Below are positions 60,680-64,000 of a stretch of 64,000 nucleotides of DNA, one piece after another (the stretch's first letter is position 1; every line of letters starts with the position of its first letter). The position numbers and the translations under genes were made by a program. Below the pieces are notes generated by a model. The model saw only the letters and a program-made list of their open reading frames with translations. It was not told the DNA's origin and ran no database searches. This DNA comes from Streptomyces sp. NBC_01262. GTDB taxonomy: Bacteria > Actinomycetota > Actinomycetes > Streptomycetales > Streptomycetaceae. Where the stretch lies: the NCBI RefSeq assembly GCF_036226365.1, contig NZ_CP108462.1, forward strand, positions 4,214,501 through 4,278,500. The letters run 5' to 3'.

Positions 60680-61492
60680 ATGGACCTGGCGACGACTGCA
60701 GATGACGTAGAGAACCTCTTCGCCACAAAAGGCAGAGCTAAAACCGAGCTGGCCACGTGGAAGAGCAAGAGGCCACGCCACGTCGTCAACCGGGTCATGA
60801 AGCACGTGAGTGTTACCCCCTACAAAGTGAGGTCCGAACAGTTCGAGAGCTTCGTACCCGGACATCCCTTGGAGCACATCACTCCCGAGGAGGCCTACCG
60901 GGTGGAGCAGATCCGCGACTGGTTCCCTGATTTCGCAATGGTGCACCTATTCCATTTCTTGCTCGAACTGAAGGGAGACCTGTTCACCTTCGAGGAGTTC
61001 CGGATGTTCTGCAAAAACGATCCTGCTGGACTCCAATTCAATCACCAGTCCCAGGATAAAATCCGAGAACTCGTCGAGCGCGAGACTTGGGATCCGCAGA
61101 TGGCAAGGCGATCCATGATGTGGCGGGTCGGGAACGGTTACTACTCGTTCCTGCGCGAGCTCTACCTCGTCTCCCGTCTGCGAGAGGCAAAGTTGGATGC
61201 GCGCATCCATCCTCTCGCAGACGCCCTGTTCCGCGTGGATGCATGGTGCGATAGAGCCACGATAGAGATGTTCATTTCCAGTAAGCAGTTTAAACAGGGA
61301 AAAGATGGACGAAAGCGCACTCCCAGCTACTATCTCGAAGACCAGCCCGGTTTTGGATACCTGCGTCTTGAGATGGAATCCCAGCACAAGTGGGGAGTCC
61401 TTCACCTGCCGACGCACCAAGAGATTGAAGGCTGCATTACGGAAGTCCGGAGTTGGCTCAGAAAAAACCACATCCCGAGCGCGAACCAGTAA
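60680..61492 (+). CDS. Unknown protein of the defence island, 270 residues
   Basis: I chose ATG 60680, which has GGAGGGCAGGA before it; the frame is open to 60611. The protein is mostly alpha-helical in its first 170 residues (VVNRVMKHVSVTPYKV, AYRVEQIRDWFPDFAMVHLF, MARRSMMWRVGNGYYSFLREL). A short beta-rich part follows, with LFRVDAWCDRATIEMFIS, PGFGYLRLEMESQHKW and a C-terminal helix. The segment Asp...Asp...Glu-x-x-x-x-Ser-Lys could be a weak PD-(D/E)XK-like site, but the usual E-x-K is missing. It is placed after vsr and its end converges with the HEPN gene (20 bases). I do not recognise the family. Confidence 0.75.
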   Translation: MDLATTADDVENLFATKGRAKTELATWKSKRPRHVVNRVMKHVSVTPYKVRSEQFESFVPGHPLEHITPEEAYRVEQIRDWFPDFAMVHLFHFLLELKGDLFTFEEFRMFCKNDPAGLQFNHQSQDKIRELVERETWDPQMARRSMMWRVGNGYYSFLRELYLVSRLREAKLDARIHPLADALFRVDAWCDRATIEMFISSKQFKQGKDGRKRTPSYYLEDQPGFGYLRLEMESQHKWGVLHLPTHQEIEGCITEVRSWLRKNHIPSANQ

Positions 61493-61512
61493 CATCGACA
61501 GGCGGTAACAAC

Positions 61513-62034
61513 CTAGTCGAATTTCAACCTGAGCAATTCAGGCAGTCTTTGCACAAAAGAGTCACCGTCACAGTAGAGTCCGTAGACTTCATCCAACGTC
61601 TTCTCCAAAACGAAACTTGCATAATTATTATGCACCATCTGGTTGCGTAGTGATCCAATCTCCATGAAGGCGCCGATCTGGATTGCCAGTAAGAAATCGT
61701 GCTGGCAATAATTCTTCATCTCCGCCTTAAATTCCGACCCGAATAGAGCCCAGAACTTAGCGGCAGTCCTGGTATCCCAATCAAAAAGCGTATGATAATG
61801 ACGACGGATCGCCTTTTGGTCAACTAGTTCGACGATCTTAAGGTCTCTAGTGTTTTCTCGAACGTGATCTCTCAGCGCCTCGGAGACTCTCTCCTCAAAC
61901 TCGCTTGCTGCCGCCAGGAGGAGAACCTTCGGCAGGGTCATTTGGAGCGTCGCATGATGAGATACTTGCTGTCGATCGCGCAAATACTCCAGAGCGTCTC
62001 TATGGTCCTCGTACAGACGCTGAACGGGATTCAC
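61513..62034 (-). CDS. HEPN-domain ribonuclease-like protein (MAE_28990/RiboL-PSP type)
   Basis: The 173-residue all-alpha protein carries the HEPN catalytic pattern R-x4-H: Arg130 and His135 in SLRNQMVHNNYAS. Other conserved parts are LLLAAASEFEERVSEALR and KFWALFGSEFKAEM. HEPN proteins of this class are RNases acting in abortive infection or as toxins. Its start overlaps the DUF262 stop by 4 bases, so the two are co-translated. Family assignment is by pattern; the RNase activity is inferred. Confidence 0.82.
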   Translation of the reverse strand: MNPVQRLYEDHRDALEYLRDRQQVSHHATLQMTLPKVLLLAAASEFEERVSEALRDHVRENTRDLKIVELVDQKAIRRHYHTLFDWDTRTAAKFWALFGSEFKAEMKNYCQHDFLLAIQIGAFMEIGSLRNQMVHNNYASFVLEKTLDEVYGLYCDGDSFVQRLPELLRLKFD

Positions 62035-63224
62035 GATCGAGCCCCTGAAAGATCTGTGAGCATTTCATGAGTCACTTCGAGACGCTTAGTGACGTTGAGC
62101 GTCTTCGTGGATCCCTCATGCGCAGTCGCGGCGAACTTTGGACTCCTTCCAATCGTCTCGACCCACTTGGGGTTGATGTGGGTGATTCGCTTACCTTCAT
62201 CGCGAAGAATGAGCGACGCCACGTATACCGCTTCGAAGAGCAGTGGGCTAAACCGTGACGAACCAGCCTGATATGTAGTCCGGGTTCCTTCAGCATTCAA
62301 TCGCATGAACCAAAGCCACTCCTCTTCCGTGGCTTGAATCTTCGGCTCGCCAAAGGATTTTGATGCCTTGCAGAAACGGTTAACGAAAGCAGTCATTGAG
62401 CCCGAATAGCTCTCAGTTCCCTCTCGAAGCGCGAGACTGCGCAGGATAACCTCCATGTCCTTCATGCGCGAGTCGGGATCGTCAGACCCAATCAGATCGC
62501 GCCATTTGGATTCCTGGTTCAGCGTAAAGAGTGACTCGAAAAACTTAGAGTGGTAGAGACTTGCTCGGATTTCCTGCGGGTTGAGGTTGACACCCCCCGT
62601 ATTCAAACGGTTAAACATTTCAAACATTGCCGAGTCGTCGTCAGCCGGAGCTACCTGCTTAACGATGATATTCCGGATTGTGCGGAGATCAAACTGACGC
62701 TTGTGCTCACCCAGACTTCCATACGTCATACCTGAGAATTTATTCTTCTTTTGCCCAGGAAGAGAGGGAAGACTCAGCTTGAAGGTCTCGAAGAATTCAT
62801 CATTCTCTAGAATCTCCGCCGAAATGCCTCCTTCCGCATTGAAGAATTGGCGCAGGATGCTGCGCTTCTCCTTTCGCGGAAATCTCTGCTTAGCAAAGAA
62901 GAACACGGTCATCAGCCTCTGCTGACCATCAATTACGAGGAAGTCATTCTTCCCCTCTTCGTAAAGAAAAACCTGCGGTACGGGGAGTCCTAGAATTAGA
63001 GACTCGATCAACTTGGATGCACGCTTGCGGTCCCAGACATAGTTGCGCTGAAACGGAGGGATCTTAATGGCACCCTCCTCAATGAAACTGTTAATCGTAA
63101 GCGTATTGAAATCGTTGGGTGAGGCTACAATTTCGTACTCGTCAATTTGGCCTCCAACTTCGTCTTCGTCCAACTCGCTTGTGTCGAGATTTGACAGATC
63201 CGTTTCATGCTCAGCCATTTCCAT
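62031..63224 (-). CDS. DUF262 (GmrSD-N/ParB-like) protein, partner of the HEPN gene
   Basis: The 397-residue protein (start ATG 63224, or 63218, which has the better spacing to GAGGGG) has an acidic N-terminus and a DUF262 domain (about 38-280). It contains KIPPFQRNYVWDRKRASKL and the NTP-binding/hydrolysis motif DGQQRLMTV (99-107), then FEMFNRLNTGGVNLNPQEIR. The C-terminal half is helical and lacks the HNH (DUF1524) nuclease of GmrD and SspE proteins. The effector here is therefore probably the HEPN gene it overlaps. The region is AT-rich for Streptomyces. Confidence 0.9.
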   Translation of the reverse strand: MEMAEHETDLSNLDTSELDEDEVGGQIDEYEIVASPNDFNTLTINSFIEEGAIKIPPFQRNYVWDRKRASKLIESLILGLPVPQVFLYEEGKNDFLVIDGQQRLMTVFFFAKQRFPRKEKRSILRQFFNAEGGISAEILENDEFFETFKLSLPSLPGQKKNKFSGMTYGSLGEHKRQFDLRTIRNIIVKQVAPADDDSAMFEMFNRLNTGGVNLNPQEIRASLYHSKFFESLFTLNQESKWRDLIGSDDPDSRMKDMEVILRSLALREGTESYSGSMTAFVNRFCKASKSFGEPKIQATEEEWLWFMRLNAEGTRTTYQAGSSRFSPLLFEAVYVASLILRDEGKRITHINPKWVETIGRSPKFAATAHEGSTKTLNVTKRLEVTHEMLTDLSGARS

Positions 63225-63544
63225 ACCCCTCGAAGCCTGCTATTTCTGGGCGTTACTCTAGCGCTGGTTGAGCCCCTGAGTGTCTGATTGACCAAGGCGA
63301 ACCCTGGCAGCACCAGGTTGGGGAACGGGCAGCGCGGCCTGATGGTCCTCGCTCAAACGCTCCCATCGGCGCTCGGCCAGCTGCGCATCTTCGAAGACGT
63401 CGGCCGCGCGACCGGGAGCTTGCTCTCATCCGTCCCATTTACAGGGCAGGCACCTGACCTCTTGACCGTTCTGTCGGTGGTGTTGCTGGCGTCGGTATGG
63501 GCGATGCGCCACCGCATCTGAGTACGACAGTTTCAGGGAACCGA
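63225..63544. other. Region between the DUF262 gene and the repeated hairpin
   Basis: One plus-strand frame (63288-63521, TTG start) codes 77 residues ending in a membrane-like segment (LLTVLSVVLLASVWAM). It has no ribosome binding site and no family match, so I do not annotate it. High G+C returns in this stretch, which suggests that the defence island ends near 63,230. Confidence 0.45.
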
Positions 63545-63585
63545 CGAGCCCCCTAGTCGCGGAAAGACCGCAGGTAGGGGGCTCG
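63545..63585 (-). terminator. Two-level terminator hairpin (repeat copy 2)
   Basis: The outer stem CGAGCCCCCTAG/GTAGGGGGCTCG encloses GCGG/CCGC. Relative to the copy after gpmA one A-T pair has become G-C on both sides, so the structure is kept. It stands 93 bases after the end of the minus-strand gene at the window edge and may serve as its terminator. Confidence 0.8.
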
Positions 63586-63677
63586 ATCGGTGCGGGTCAC
63601 TTGTTCCTGCTGGGTCACGCGGAGAGTCTGAACTGGACGACATGCGTGAGCCAGCTACCCCGGCAGGCTCTCCACCC

Positions 63678-64000
63678 TCATGAGGCACCCAAGCCGGACT
63701 CAAAGTGCATCTGCGCACGATCAAGGATGTCGTCTGGATCACAGCCCCTGTCAGCCAGCCAGTACATAAGGTCCGTGATCAAGGATGTGGCCGTTTCGGT
63801 AACGGCCGGAACGCTGTGGATCGGCAAGCCTTCCGGGCTGCGCCAATGGAGGGCGTAGAGCTGGACGAGAGTCGTGCCTCGCTCGACCCGCTGCTGGGTA
63901 TGGGAGTCCGCCTGCGCGGCCTCGGGACGGGACAGGTCGCAGCAGACTGCCTTGCCGACGGCGGTGGACAGGGCGAACCAGCTGTCGCTAATGGCTGCGA
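63678..64000 (-). CDS. C-terminal part of an unknown protein (continues beyond the window)
   Basis: The minus-strand frame is open from the right edge to a TGA at 63678 and codes at least 107 residues: FALSTAVGKAVCCDLSRPEA, QLYALHWRSPEGLPIHSVP, then ITDLMYWLADRGCDPDDIL and FESGLGAS at the end. The composition is that of a real soluble protein. It is not recognisable from this fragment, and no start is in the window. Confidence 0.7.
   Translation of the reverse strand, partial: AAISDSWFALSTAVGKAVCCDLSRPEAAQADSHTQQRVERGTTLVQLYALHWRSPEGLPIHSVPAVTETATSLITDLMYWLADRGCDPDDILDRAQMHFESGLGAS

Noticed and set aside
63288..63521. 77-residue membrane-like ORF
   Set aside because: TTG start, no ribosome binding site and no family match; insufficient evidence for a gene.
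32774..63585. Integrated element bounded by the repeated gpmA-end sequence
   Set aside because: The copies are direct repeats 31 kb apart, but gpmA itself and many core genes (mshA, trmB) lie between them on the wrong side for insertion into the gpmA 3' end, and no integrase is present.

Overview
The window is a piece of a Streptomyces chromosome, or that of a very close relative. The evidence is very high G+C, many GTG starts, mycothiol biosynthesis (mshA), the multi-sugar transporter ATPase MsiK, the carD-ispD-ispF-cysS-rlmB block, phoRP/phoU, and a TTA (bldA-type) codon in a regulator. Most of the window is conserved core, interrupted by an insertion sequence, several broken genes and a right-hand defence island.

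Left edge (1-7.8 kb): the tail of an E. coli-type multi-subunit acetyl-CoA carboxylase (alpha carboxyltransferase, biotin carrier, biotin carboxylase), such as often supplies malonyl-CoA to aromatic polyketide clusters. It is followed by an O-methyltransferase, a secreted beta-helix protein, a WS/DGAT acyltransferase and a ROK regulator. At 7.9-13.1 kb lies an organosulfur-type operon (lipoprotein, permease, ATPase, flavin monooxygenase, TauD-like dioxygenase). It is preceded by a short peptide ending in Leu-Cys-Ser, which looks like the cysteine-sensing leader of actinobacteria.

Middle (13-48 kb): secreted and membrane proteins, tRNA-Thr beside a TnpB remnant, msiK with a DasR-like site, and the carD block, in which ispD seems to start at CTG. 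Next come an LpqE-like lipoprotein and phoRP. An 850-bp IS5-family element with a TAA duplication sits directly before the phoR ribosome binding site and separates phoRP from the PHO-box region that stays with phoU. A cysteine-rich 55-residue protein follows phoU, then a frameshifted hydrolase, gpmA, an MFS pump, a YbjN protein, mshA, a large HTH/TPR-like regulator, an asparagine-synthase-like protein with changed active sites, lhgO, trmB, a PrsW protease, lepB and a HAD hydrolase.

Right part (48-64 kb): small Streptomyces-type hypothetical genes, a HAF-repeat secreted protein, a broken SnoaL-like gene, a membrane-anchored HTH regulator with a TTA codon, and a DUF6082/DUF6879-type trio. From about 56.6 kb to 63.2 kb the base composition drops and defence genes cluster: an HNH protein, an NgoMIV-type restriction endonuclease (predicted GCCGGC), its C5-methyltransferase, a Vsr nuclease, an unknown 270-residue protein, and a two-gene operon of a DUF262 protein and a HEPN ribonuclease. 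A second, decayed copy of the methyltransferase 3' end lies on the far side of the restriction gene. The window ends inside an unrecognised minus-strand gene.
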